Positions 41,040-49,781 of a stretch of DNA of 64,000 nucleotides are shown here, in pieces. Numbering within the stretch: position 1 is the first letter of the stretch; every line of letters starts with the position of its first letter. The DNA lies in NCBI GenBank assembly GCA_963788225.1, contig CAWBGI010000007.1, positions 372,001-436,000 of the forward strand, given 5' to 3'. Under the pieces are notes generated by a model, which saw only the letters and a program-made list of their open reading frames with translations, had not been told where the DNA came from and made no database searches. Origin of the DNA: Sulfotelmatobacter sp963788225. GTDB taxonomy: Bacteria; Acidobacteriota; Terriglobia; Terriglobales; Acidobacteriaceae. Position numbers and translations under genes: made by a program.

Positions 41040-42131
41040 ATGCAATCTAACCATCTCTTTTCGACGGTCGCTATCTCTTTGTTGTTACCGGCTCTCACGG
41101 GCGTTGGCGCGGCGCAAACGATCTCTAGTTCCGGCAGATCCGCGCCCGCTAGCACGGTCACAAACTTCGACGTGCCGGGCGCTCAAGACACGGAGCCGAC
41201 CAGCATTAACGCGACGGGGCAAATCGCCGGCTTATACCAGACTTCCACGGCTCCCTACGTCCACGGATTTTTGCGCCTGGTGAACGGAAACCTGACCACT
41301 TTCGACGTTCCCGCAGCTACTTCAACCCAACCTGCAGCAATTAATTCTTCTGGTCGGATTATCGGTTCCTATGGAGACGCGCAGTACAACTTTCATGGAT
41401 TCAGCCGAAGCCTTGGCGGAGAGCTTGTATACTTCGATGTTCCCGGAGCGACCTCGACGTTTGCTTCTGCAGTGAACGACGATGGACAGGTCGCCGGTAG
41501 TTACACTCTCTGCTCGGGGTGTCAGCTTGCAGGAGGCTTCTTGCGGGATCCGTTGGGCGCGATTACAACGTTCGAGCCGCCCGGAGCCGTCTCGACATCT
41601 GCCGCTGGCATCAACGTTAACGGCGTTATCGCAGGCTCCTATTGGGATGGTGTCATCAACCACGGATTCCTCCGAGACCAGCTTGGCAATTTCACGAGTT
41701 TCGATGTCCCGGGGGAAGGCCAGAGTTATGGTCAAGGCACTGTTACTACCGCGATTAATGACGGCGGCTCCATTACAGGCTTCTACTACGACAGCAACAA
41801 TGTGTTCCACGGATTCGTACGCGATTCCTCCGGCAACTTCACCACTTTCGACGCGCCCCAAGTTGGCACAAGGAAAGACCAAGGTACAATGCCCCTATCC
41901 ATCAATAGCCAGGGGCAGATCAGCGGATGGTATCTTTCGAGTAAGAGCGTATACCGCGGCTTCATTCGCGAAAGCAGCGGCGTCGTCACCGCCTTCATCG
42001 ATACGAGTGCCAGCACACTGCCATACGAAGGGACGCTCCCCCGCAGCATAAACGATAGCGCGAAGATCACGGGCACTTACGCCGATACAAGCAACTTCGG
42101 CCACGGGTTCTTGCTCAACCGCGAGTACTAA
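41040..42131 (+). CDS. Secreted HAF-type repeat protein
   Basis: ATG 41040 gives 363 residues with a signal peptide (FSTVAISLLLPALTGVGAAQ). The rest is about seven repeats of 40-50 residues of the form SINxxGQIxGxYxDxxxxxHGFLRDxxGxxTTFDVPGA, as in the HAF family of probable extracellular repeats, and likely forms a beta-propeller. No enzymatic motif or sorting signal is seen. The longer frame from 40854 has no binding site. It follows the esterase-repeat gene on the same strand after about 200 bases. Confidence 0.8.
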   Translation: MQSNHLFSTVAISLLLPALTGVGAAQTISSSGRSAPASTVTNFDVPGAQDTEPTSINATGQIAGLYQTSTAPYVHGFLRLVNGNLTTFDVPAATSTQPAAINSSGRIIGSYGDAQYNFHGFSRSLGGELVYFDVPGATSTFASAVNDDGQVAGSYTLCSGCQLAGGFLRDPLGAITTFEPPGAVSTSAAGINVNGVIAGSYWDGVINHGFLRDQLGNFTSFDVPGEGQSYGQGTVTTAINDGGSITGFYYDSNNVFHGFVRDSSGNFTTFDAPQVGTRKDQGTMPLSINSQGQISGWYLSSKSVYRGFIRESSGVVTAFIDTSASTLPYEGTLPRSINDSAKITGTYADTSNFGHGFLLNREY

Positions 42132-42184
42132 TGCCCCCGGCCAGAAACGGTGTTTTCTACGTCGCCACAATCTGTTCTTAGATC

Positions 42185-44002
42185 TCAGCGTTGCGGCAAC
42201 GGTGGCAGCGCCACCTTCCGCTGAATTCCCGCGCCCTCGACGATTGTGTAGATGAAATCCGCCGCCACATTGTGCAGGACTTCGGTTTCGCCATTCGGCC
42301 AGCGAATGCTTACTTCGCTCATCTTGTCGTTGGCCGCCAGACCAAAGTGCAAGCGCAAATCATTCTGCGAGAGGTAGCTGGCGCCGCCGCGCACTTCGCT
42401 GAACTGCACCAGCGTACCTGCTTTCACTGTGACTCGCGCGCCGATCGCGGCTTTGTTGCTTTTCGTTCCAACCAGCTTGAAGAGCACGCGGTGATTCGGG
42501 TTGACGGTGCGATTCAGCAATAGCGATGGCGGCTCGCCCACGTTCAGCACCACAATATCGACATTGCCGTCGCTGTTGATGTCTCCAAAAGCCGCGCCGC
42601 GCCTCGATTGCGGAGGCATATTCGCAAACACCGAAGAAATATCTTCGAAGGTTCCGTCTCGATGGTTGCGGAAGAGCAGCATAGGTTGGCGGTAAGGCGT
42701 GCCGCCGGGGATCGTATCCACCTGGGGATAGACGTGGCCGTTGGCGATGAAAAGATCGAGCCAGCCGTCGTTGTCCATGTCGAAGAATGCCGTGCCCCAA
42801 CTCACGTAAGGATAAGTCGGCTTCATCAGCTTCGCGCGCAAGCTAACGTCGGCGAAGTTATCTTTGCCCAGGTTGTGATAGAGGGTTGAGCCTTGCTCGA
42901 CAAAATTTGTGACAATCATCGACAGGCGGCCTTCGTGAAGATAATCACCCCAGTCGACGCCCATCGAGCCTTGCTCCAAGCCGTCGCCGCTTAGCGCAAC
43001 GCCGTCGAGCAGGCCCACGTCTTCAAACGTTCCGTCATGCTTGTTGCGATACAGAAAATTCGGTCCAGCATCGTTCGCCACATAAAGATCGGGCCAGCCG
43101 TCGTTGTCGTAATCGCCCCAGGTCGCACCTAATCCGTAATAGTGATGCGGATCGTCCACGCCCGATTTCTTCGAAACTTCTTCGAAGGTGCCGTCGCCTT
43201 TGTTGTGAAACAGCAAATCCGATTCGCCGGGCATGCCCCACGGGCCGCATTGCACCAGCACTCCCTTGAAGCGGCAGAAACGCGGATCGTTGCCGAACTG
43301 CGGCAGGTTGTCGATATCGACGTGCACGTAGCGCGAGACAAAAAGATCGACGCGGCCGTCGCGATCGTAATCGGCCCAGGCCGCTCCGGTACTGAATCCG
43401 CCCGCGCCTACGCCGGCCTTTTCGGTTACGTCCTCAAACTTGCAGTGGCCCAGATTGTGATAGAGCGCGTTGCCGCCGTAGCCGGTGACGTAGATGTCTT
43501 GTAATCCGTCGTTATCGTAATCGGCCACGGCCACGCCCATGCCCCAGCCTTTGTGCGTGAGGCCGGCGGAGGTGGTGATGTCGGTGAAATGGATCTCGTT
43601 ATTCTTGGGATCAGTATTCTTGGGATCAGTATTCTTGAGATCAGTATTCTTGGGACCGGTATCCTGATGATAGAGCGTAATCATCAAATCGCCGCCCGCG
43701 CGAAAGCGCTGCACTGTGGAGCCGTTGACGGTGATGATGTCGAGTCTGCCGTCGTTGTCGCAGTCGATCAGGCCCACGCCTCCGCTCATGGATTCGACGA
43801 TGTACTTTTTATCGGGAGAAGAAATGTGCGGGACGGTTAGGCCGGCTTTCTGTGCGACGTCTTCGAACTGCGGCAGGGATTGTACTTTGTCGGTAGGTGA
43901 AGTCGCGGGAGCCTTGGCAGGAGCCGACTGTGCCGACATTATCGCGGTCAGCAGCAAGCCCGTCCACAGAGAAAGAGTCCAGAGGGAAAGCGGGGATCGC
44001 AT
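42185..44002 (-). CDS. Exported CRTAC1/ASPIC-UnbV protein (third copy)
   Basis: A 605-residue protein with a signal peptide (LWTLSLWTGLLLTAIMSAQS). VCBS/FG-GAP repeats with DxDxDG loops (DYDNDGLQDIYVT, DYDRDGRVDLFVS, DMDNDGWLDLFIA) run from about 45 to 480, then an ASPIC/UnbV domain (IGARVTVKAGTLVQFSEVRG) near 510-590. It resembles the protein at 32378-34144 but is unlinked to a cytochrome gene. A tandem of four 15-base units at 43601-43660 encodes repeated KNTDP-like blocks near residue 120. Confidence 0.88.
   Translation of the reverse strand: MRSPLSLWTLSLWTGLLLTAIMSAQSAPAKAPATSPTDKVQSLPQFEDVAQKAGLTVPHISSPDKKYIVESMSGGVGLIDCDNDGRLDIITVNGSTVQRFRAGGDLMITLYHQDTGPKNTDLKNTDPKNTDPKNNEIHFTDITTSAGLTHKGWGMGVAVADYDNDGLQDIYVTGYGGNALYHNLGHCKFEDVTEKAGVGAGGFSTGAAWADYDRDGRVDLFVSRYVHVDIDNLPQFGNDPRFCRFKGVLVQCGPWGMPGESDLLFHNKGDGTFEEVSKKSGVDDPHHYYGLGATWGDYDNDGWPDLYVANDAGPNFLYRNKHDGTFEDVGLLDGVALSGDGLEQGSMGVDWGDYLHEGRLSMIVTNFVEQGSTLYHNLGKDNFADVSLRAKLMKPTYPYVSWGTAFFDMDNDGWLDLFIANGHVYPQVDTIPGGTPYRQPMLLFRNHRDGTFEDISSVFANMPPQSRRGAAFGDINSDGNVDIVVLNVGEPPSLLLNRTVNPNHRVLFKLVGTKSNKAAIGARVTVKAGTLVQFSEVRGGASYLSQNDLRLHFGLAANDKMSEVSIRWPNGETEVLHNVAADFIYTIVEGAGIQRKVALPPLPQR
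43601..43660. repeat. In-frame 15-base tandem repeat (four units)
   Basis: Units ATTCTTGGGATCAGT (twice), ATTCTTGAGATCAGT and ATTCTTGGGACCGGT. Because the unit is five codons, slippage would change protein length without breaking the frame. Confidence 0.88.
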
Positions 44003-44249
44003 AGGGGAGAAATCGATTATACAGCGCGGTCCGCCAACGGATCGCGAGCGGTGAGGATGTTACGCGCAAAACAAAACGCCCCAAGACTCAGTTTGAGTCA
44101 CGGAGCGTATGTTGATCAGCCCTCCCCCAAGTGCTGCTCAAGTAGGAGAGTATCGCAGAGGGGCAAACTCGTATATGGCCCGAGCGTGCTATTACCTGGC
44201 ACGAACGGGTGGTGTCTTTCTGCGTACTATAACCCCTCGCACCAAAGCA
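44003..44249. other. Intergenic region between the CRTAC1 and pncB genes
   Basis: About 250 bases upstream of the CRTAC1 gene and downstream of pncB. A 6-bp hairpin GACTCA-GTT-TGAGTC is present near 44085-44099. Nothing else is recognised. Confidence 0.4.
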
Positions 44250-45632
44250 TTACGTGATCACTGGAATGTTGGTAACCCCGGCGGTGCCGAAAATCCGCCG
44301 GTAGCGCTCGATTTCCGAGGACGGCCCAAGCGCTTTCGCATAATTGTCGGAGAGCTTCACCGCTGGGCGGCCTTCGACGCTGGAGACTTTGCTGATCAGG
44401 CTGATGGGATCGAAGCCGCCATCGCCGCTAGGGTCGCAGCCGCGAAAATCGTTAGTCAGCAGCGTGCCCCAGCCTGCGCTGAAGCGAATGCGGCGGCCGG
44501 GAATCCACTTGCGCCGGTCGCGGAAATCGTCCCCACTTGAAATATCCTTCACAGTAGTCCCGCCGGCAAAAGTTCCGCCAAAGTATGCGTGCAAGCCCAG
44601 GATGTCATCGACGTCGAGTGCATCGGAAGCGATGATCAATTTGTCGCGTGGGTCGCGGCCGCGGGCTTGCAACCATTCGATATATTCATCTCCGGCTATA
44701 TACGGATCTTTGCTGTCGATACGCTGGCCGGTCCAATCGGCAGCCCAGTCGGGCGCGCCTTCGAGAAATTGCGTAGTGCCAAAAGTATCGGGCAACATAA
44801 TACGCAGCGCGCCGTCGTAAGTTTGCTGCCACATCTCGAGGGTACGGTACTGAGAAGCTTTTAGAGCGTCGTCATCCGGCGCCAGCGCCGCGAGGACCAT
44901 GGGAATCTCGTGCGCGTTGGTTCCAATCGCTTCCAGGTCATGCTTGTGGGCGAGAAAGGCATTCGAGGTTCCGGTAAAGCCGCTCCCCAAGTTTGCCGCC
45001 ATCGCCTCGACCACGTACTCCTGCCAGAGAAAGCTGTGGCGCCGCCGGGTTCCGAAGTCGGCGACACTGAGATTTGGCACGCCGCGCAGGCGCTCGATCT
45101 TGTTCCATAGTTTGGTCTTCGCCTTGGCGTAGAGAATGTCGAGGCCAAACTCGCTCAGCTTTTTCAGATTGGCCCGCGTGCGCAGTTCGTTGATGATGGA
45201 GAGCGAGTAAAGCTCCCACATCGTGGTATCGGTCCAGAGGCCGTCGAAGGATAAATGAAAGTGGCCGTCCTTTACCGAGAGTTCGTAGTCCGATAATCGA
45301 AAATCGCGTTCCAGCCATTCCAGAAATGCGGGCTCGAAGATTCCGCGCCGGCCATAGAATGTGTTGCCGGCCAGCCACACTAACTCGGACCGGCGAAAAC
45401 GGACGTTGCGCGCGTGATCGAGCTGCTCAATCAACTCCTCGTGCGCAAAAGTGTTGACGGGACCGTTGGCCGAACGGTTGTACAACGTGAACTGCACATG
45501 CGTCTTGGGGTAATGCTTCCAGATAAACTGCAGCATCAGCAGTTTGTAGAAGTCAGTGTCGAGCAGAGACCGCGTGACCGGGTCAAGTTCCCAGTTGTGA
45601 TTGTGCGCCCGCTCCGCGAAGTTCACGATCAT
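44250..45632 (-). CDS. pncB: Nicotinate phosphoribosyltransferase
   Basis: A 460-residue enzyme of NAD salvage that joins nicotinate to PRPP. It starts SLLDTDFYKLLMLQFIWKHY, contains FGTRRRHSFLWQEYVVEAMA, the GTNAHEIPMVLAAL segment with the conserved His, and SDALDVDDILGLHAYFGG. It is longer than E. coli PncB (400 residues) mainly through a C-terminal extension. The gene stands alone. Its upstream side carries the second CTCCGCG-type heptad element. Confidence 0.92.
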   Translation of the reverse strand: MIVNFAERAHNHNWELDPVTRSLLDTDFYKLLMLQFIWKHYPKTHVQFTLYNRSANGPVNTFAHEELIEQLDHARNVRFRRSELVWLAGNTFYGRRGIFEPAFLEWLERDFRLSDYELSVKDGHFHLSFDGLWTDTTMWELYSLSIINELRTRANLKKLSEFGLDILYAKAKTKLWNKIERLRGVPNLSVADFGTRRRHSFLWQEYVVEAMAANLGSGFTGTSNAFLAHKHDLEAIGTNAHEIPMVLAALAPDDDALKASQYRTLEMWQQTYDGALRIMLPDTFGTTQFLEGAPDWAADWTGQRIDSKDPYIAGDEYIEWLQARGRDPRDKLIIASDALDVDDILGLHAYFGGTFAGGTTVKDISSGDDFRDRRKWIPGRRIRFSAGWGTLLTNDFRGCDPSGDGGFDPISLISKVSSVEGRPAVKLSDNYAKALGPSSEIERYRRIFGTAGVTNIPVIT

Positions 45633-45683
45633 TCATTAGTATCCTCATATGGCGTGGCGACAAAAGCAAATCAGCAAACTCCG

Positions 45684-45795
45684 GTTTCCCTCCGCGGCCG
45701 TTCTCCGTGACCTCCGCGATGAGAGCCTCGTGAGGCGCGACACCTGACAAAATCTTAACGCGGAGATCGCTGAGAATGGCCGCGGAGGTCGCGGA
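45684..45795. repeat. Heptad inverted-repeat element (CTCCGCG type, second copy)
   Basis: The left arm 45684-45720 (CCTCCGC, GGCCGTT, CTCCGTG, ACCTCCG) and right arm 45752-45795 (CGCGGAGATCGCTGAG, GGCCGCGGAGGTCGCGG) are imperfect reverse complements, sharing arm sequence with 10808-10917. The right edge is 18 bases from the stop of the next gene at 45813. Confidence 0.75.
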
Positions 45796-45812
45796 ATAAC
45801 AAAATCTTCAAC

Positions 45813-46971
45813 TTAGATGACATTGAATCCCAGGTCGCTCTGGAAGAAATGGGCCAGCCGCTCAGCCTCCTGCACAATCCCGGCTCGCTCTGACTTGGAG
45901 AGCTTGCCGAACGGCTCGACGTTTACCAGCAGTTTCTTGCCTTGAAGTTTGTAAGACCACACACCTTCAACCGCGCCGTCGATGAGCACCACGGGCGATA
46001 TCCAGCCCTGATTGCGGTAAACGCGCTTGTAGTGCTTCGCGCTGAGTAGATGATCTTTTTCGCGATGAGCGAGCAGATAGGAATCGAAGTACGGCAGCAG
46101 GCGGACGCAAGGTTCCTTTGCCGCACGACTGTTTAGAGCCGGGACATCCTCGAGCAGCAGGAAACACCTGCTCCCGTCACTGGGAATCTCCGCCAGTTCG
46201 GCCTCGATCAGCGCAAAGAGCGTTTTCACTTCCCGCATTGGGATGCCCGCCCAGTGCGAAAAATCGTGCAAGGTCGCAGGGCCGTAGGTGCGCAAATATT
46301 TTCGCAAGAGCCCGCACTGCGCCTCCGTCGCCGACATCAACTGAAGATTCAAATTTGGCAGCCAATGGTCCGTGCGGATGAAAACGACTTCGTTGCCCTC
46401 ACCACGTCCGTAACAGATTAGTCCATCTGCAACTGGCAAACGAACCAGACTCCAGGAGTTCTCCATCCAGAAACGCACTCGCTTGTTCGCTTTCGGACGA
46501 ATGGCGGCAGCGATAGCAGGTCTGCGAAGCGGACCCGCAGAGAGAGTTTGCATGATCAACTGGATAAGAGCTTCGCTTTCATCGCACGTAAATGCCACAT
46601 CTGTCCATGACGCGCAGCGCCTGAGCGAGACGGCTTGGTCTGAGCGCGGCAATGTAGAGTGGGAATTCATCGGCAGGAATAAGATGCAGCGTCTGGCGCA
46701 TGAGGGAGGTCTTGACCAGCCTGCGACTCTTCCACAGCTCACTCTCAACTTCGGCGCGCGTGATGGCATGATTGCGCGTCCAAAGCTGAAGATAGGCCGC
46801 CGACATGACCTGCGCCTGCACACCGCACACGTCGCGGCAGATGGTGACTGCATCTTCGGGAGGTTCATCCAGCAGATGGTGGCGTCGCAGCCGGAAGCTC
46901 GCGATCGCCTCGGCCGAAGCCGCAACGGAGTTTTCTGCATTCGCCACCCGTGCACCCGGTCTCGCGTTCAT
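45813..46971 (-). pseudogene. AlkZ-like (HTH_42) DNA glycosylase, frameshifted
   Basis: Read leftward from ATG 46971, the first frame gives 130 residues including RDVCGVQAQVMSAAYLQLWT, with the QxQ motif that is catalytic in AlkZ-type crosslink-unhooking glycosylases, and stops at 46579. The other frame continues homology from DVAFTCDESEALIQLIMQTL through the winged-helix-rich remainder (ATLHDFSHWAGIPMREVKTL, LLPYFDSYLLAHREKDHLL) to 45813. The total of 1159 bases is one more than a multiple of three, so one indel at about 46585-46605 breaks it. It begins 4 bases after the sugar permease stop. A sequencing error is possible. Confidence 0.78.
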
Positions 46972-46975
46972 CCAG

Positions 46976-47824
46976 CTATTTCACGGCGCCGACGGTGAAA
47001 CCGGCGATGAAGCGGTCAAGAAACAGGTTGTACATGAACGCGATCGGAAGACTGGCGATCAGGCATGCGGCCATTAGCGCTCCCCAGTAGTAGACATCTC
47101 CGCGAACCAGAAAGATGGGGATGCCAGTCCCGATCATCTGATTCGATTCGGAAGAGATAAAGGTCAAGGCATAGACGAATTCCTGCGTCACCAGCGTAAA
47201 CGAGAAGATCACGACAGTGAGAATTCCCGAGACGGAGATGGGAATCACCAACTTGACGAAAGCTCCGAAGCGCGTGAGTCCGTCCACCATGGCCGCATCT
47301 TCCAACTCCTTGGGGATGGACTTGAAGAAACCCATCAAAAGCCAGATGGAAAATGGAACGGTGAATGTCGGGTAGACGAGAATCAGCGCCCACAAAGAAT
47401 CCTGCAGGCCAAGAAACGCCACCACTCTGGAAAGTGGAATGAAAAGCAAAGTTGGCGGGATGAGATAGGTGAGAAAGATGCCGATGCCAAGACGCTCTCC
47501 CCAGCGCCCGGAGAGCCGGGCGAGTGAATACGCGGCGGGCACGGCCAGCAACAACGTGATGGCAACGACCACAACGCCGACGAATGCGGTATTGCCCAGC
47601 CAGCGCACGAATCTGGTTTCGTTGAAAAGAAACTTCAGATGGTCGAGAGTGGGCTTGGCATTAAAGATGAAGGGATTGTTCTCCATCGTGTAGAGATCGA
47701 CGTTTTGCTTGAAGCTGGTAATCAACATCCAATAAAAAGGAAAAGCCAGCAGGATGGTAAACGTCGTCAGCACGAGGATCTGCGCAACTTTTTCCCAAAT
47801 GCGCGGGGAAATTGCCCTGGCCAT
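46976..47824 (-). CDS. Sugar ABC importer permease (MalG-type)
   Basis: A 282-residue membrane protein with about six helices and the EAA loop (PKELEDAAMVDGLTRFGAFV) typical of the MalG/carbohydrate subfamily. The short N-terminal tail before the first helix (ILVLTTFTILLAFPFYWMLI) is also typical. Its start overlaps the stop of the MalF-type permease at 47824 by one base, and the AlkZ-like gene follows after 4 bases. Confidence 0.92.
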   Translation of the reverse strand: MARAISPRIWEKVAQILVLTTFTILLAFPFYWMLITSFKQNVDLYTMENNPFIFNAKPTLDHLKFLFNETRFVRWLGNTAFVGVVVVAITLLLAVPAAYSLARLSGRWGERLGIGIFLTYLIPPTLLFIPLSRVVAFLGLQDSLWALILVYPTFTVPFSIWLLMGFFKSIPKELEDAAMVDGLTRFGAFVKLVIPISVSGILTVVIFSFTLVTQEFVYALTFISSESNQMIGTGIPIFLVRGDVYYWGALMAACLIASLPIAFMYNLFLDRFIAGFTVGAVK

Positions 47825-48738
47825 CAGTTCACCTCTGCGCGATGAGCCACGCGCAACATAAAGTACGCAATGATCACCAGCACCGGCACAAGGAAGAGCG
47901 AAATGGCAGCGCCCGCGGCGAGATCGCTGCCTTGAATGCCGACCGCGAAGGCCAGAGAAGGCAGAACTTGCGTGGAGTCGAACGGGCCGCCGGCAGTAAG
48001 AATATAGACCACGGTCATATCGGTGAAGGTAAAAATAAGACCGAAGAGTACGGCGACGCTCATGATGGGCCGCATCATCGGAATGATGATCTGAAACTCT
48101 GTGCGCCAGGCCCCGGCGCCATCAACCGCGGCGGCTTCTGGAATGTCCTTGGGAATGGCAGTTCGGCCCGCGAGCAGGATGACCGTCGCAAACGGCAAAA
48201 GTCGCCAGCTATGGACTAAAAGAACGGAGGTGATGGCCAGCTTCGGTTCGCCCAGCCACATGGGTGCACTGAACGGCTTGTAAATGTGCGCGGCAACCAG
48301 TACCCAGGTGATCACGCTGTAAATCGAATCAAGGATCCATTTCCATCCAATGGCGCCCAGCGCAATAGGCGCAACCCAGGGCAGGAGAATCAAAAAGCGG
48401 ATCAGGCCGCGGCCCCGGAACTTCTCTTCCAGGGCAATCGCGAGAATGTGTCCACCCACCAGCACGATTATTTGGGAGCCGATGGTAAAAATGAGAGAGT
48501 TGCGGATAGCAACGTGAAAGCTGGGACTTTGCAGGATACTGCGGAAGTTCTCCAGGCCAACGAAGTGCATTTCGGTACTGCCGATGCGGGCGTCGCTGAA
48601 GGCATAGTAGATGGCAAGAAAGAAAGGTCCAGCGACGAGCAGCAAGATGTAGAGAACCGATGGGGAAAACATGGCCGCACCCAGCAACGGGCTCTGGGCT
48701 GCGCCGATGGACTTTATCCTCCTGCGCGCTACTGCCAC
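47824..48738 (-). CDS. Sugar ABC importer permease (MalF-type)
   Basis: A 304-residue permease with six helices and the EAA loop PKDIPEAAAVDGAGAWRTEF. It forms the transmembrane pair with the MalG-type protein. Its 5' end overlaps the ATPase gene by 10 bases. Confidence 0.92.
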   Translation of the reverse strand: MAVARRRIKSIGAAQSPLLGAAMFSPSVLYILLLVAGPFFLAIYYAFSDARIGSTEMHFVGLENFRSILQSPSFHVAIRNSLIFTIGSQIIVLVGGHILAIALEEKFRGRGLIRFLILLPWVAPIALGAIGWKWILDSIYSVITWVLVAAHIYKPFSAPMWLGEPKLAITSVLLVHSWRLLPFATVILLAGRTAIPKDIPEAAAVDGAGAWRTEFQIIIPMMRPIMSVAVLFGLIFTFTDMTVVYILTAGGPFDSTQVLPSLAFAVGIQGSDLAAGAAISLFLVPVLVIIAYFMLRVAHRAEVN

Positions 48739-49766
48739 GAGACGGGCCTCGATTCGATTCGTTTCTCGGTGGTGCGATCAAAAAACTTCAGCTCGCGCTG
48801 CGGGACAATAAAGTCACAGACATCATCGGCGTGCAGGCCCTGAGCCGACGTGAGACGCGAGAACGTCTTCTTGCCTTCGAGTTTTCCGCCGACGAGTATG
48901 CCGGAGACAATCCACTCCGAACCCAGGTATTCGGTGTTCTCGACTTTGAAGCGGAACGGAACGGAATCGCCTTGGCTGGGGGAAGCGGGACGGAAATGTT
49001 CGGGACGAAAGCCAACGATTACTTCGCCGAGTTCAACCAGATTCATGGGCGGCGAACCCAGAAAGGTGGCGACGAAAGTGTCCGCAGGATTGTCATAGAC
49101 TTCAGTGGGTGTGCCAAGCTGGTGCACGACACCTTTATTCAGCACCATGACGCGGTCGCCCATGGCCATGGCTTCCACTTGGTCGTGCGTAACGTAGATC
49201 GAGGTCGTACCCACGCGGCGGTGAAAGCGCTCCAACTCTTCGCGGGCCGAGGCTCGGAGCTTCGCGTCGAGGTTCGAGAGAGGCTCGTCGAGAAGAAAAA
49301 CGGCGGGTTCACGCACGATGGCGCGCGCCAGGGCGACCCGCTGACGCTCACCGCCGGAGAGTTCGCGCGGCTTGCGATCGAGCAGCGCGCCAATACCCAG
49401 CAGAGAGGCCGCCCATTCTACTTTCTCTTTGTGCAGTTCTTTCTTTACCTTCTGGGCCCGCAAGGGGAAGGCAATGTTCTTGTAGACCGAGAGGTGCGGA
49501 TAGAGCGCATAACTCTGGAAGACCATGGCGATGCGGCGGTCGCGCGGGCTGAGGTCATTGACCACGCGTCCGCCGATAAGGATTTCGCCGGACGTCGGAG
49601 TTTCGAGCCCAGCGATCATCCGCAAGAGCGTGGTTTTTCCAGAGCCTGAGGGGCCAAGGAAAACCAGAAACTCGCCCTCGCGAGTTTCCAGGTTCACGTT
49701 GTTCACAGCTCCGAGTTGTCCTTCTTTGAATACCTTTGTCAGATCACGCGTCTGAACGACTGCCAT
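48729..49766 (-). CDS. Sugar ABC importer ATPase (MalK/UgpC-type)
   Basis: A 345-residue ATPase: Walker A GPSGSGKTT near 35, Q-loop VFQSYALYPHLSV, signature LSGGERQRVALARAI, Walker B VFLLDEPLSNLD, H-loop VTHDQVEA. A C-terminal TOBE-like region (VIVGFRPEHFRPA) is typical of MalK. It lies 15 bases downstream of the binding-protein gene and overlaps the MalF-type gene. Confidence 0.94.
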   Translation of the reverse strand: MAVVQTRDLTKVFKEGQLGAVNNVNLETREGEFLVFLGPSGSGKTTLLRMIAGLETPTSGEILIGGRVVNDLSPRDRRIAMVFQSYALYPHLSVYKNIAFPLRAQKVKKELHKEKVEWAASLLGIGALLDRKPRELSGGERQRVALARAIVREPAVFLLDEPLSNLDAKLRASAREELERFHRRVGTTSIYVTHDQVEAMAMGDRVMVLNKGVVHQLGTPTEVYDNPADTFVATFLGSPPMNLVELGEVIVGFRPEHFRPASPSQGDSVPFRFKVENTEYLGSEWIVSGILVGGKLEGKKTFSRLTSAQGLHADDVCDFIVPQRELKFFDRTTEKRIESRPVSWQ

Positions 49767-49781
49767 CGGCCCCCCATCCGG

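Noticed and set aside
44125..44165. Shared GTGCTGCTCAA word at 38741 and 44131 as a regulatory motif
   Set aside because: The match is 11 bases, lies in opposite orientation relative to the nearby genes, and has no extended similarity.
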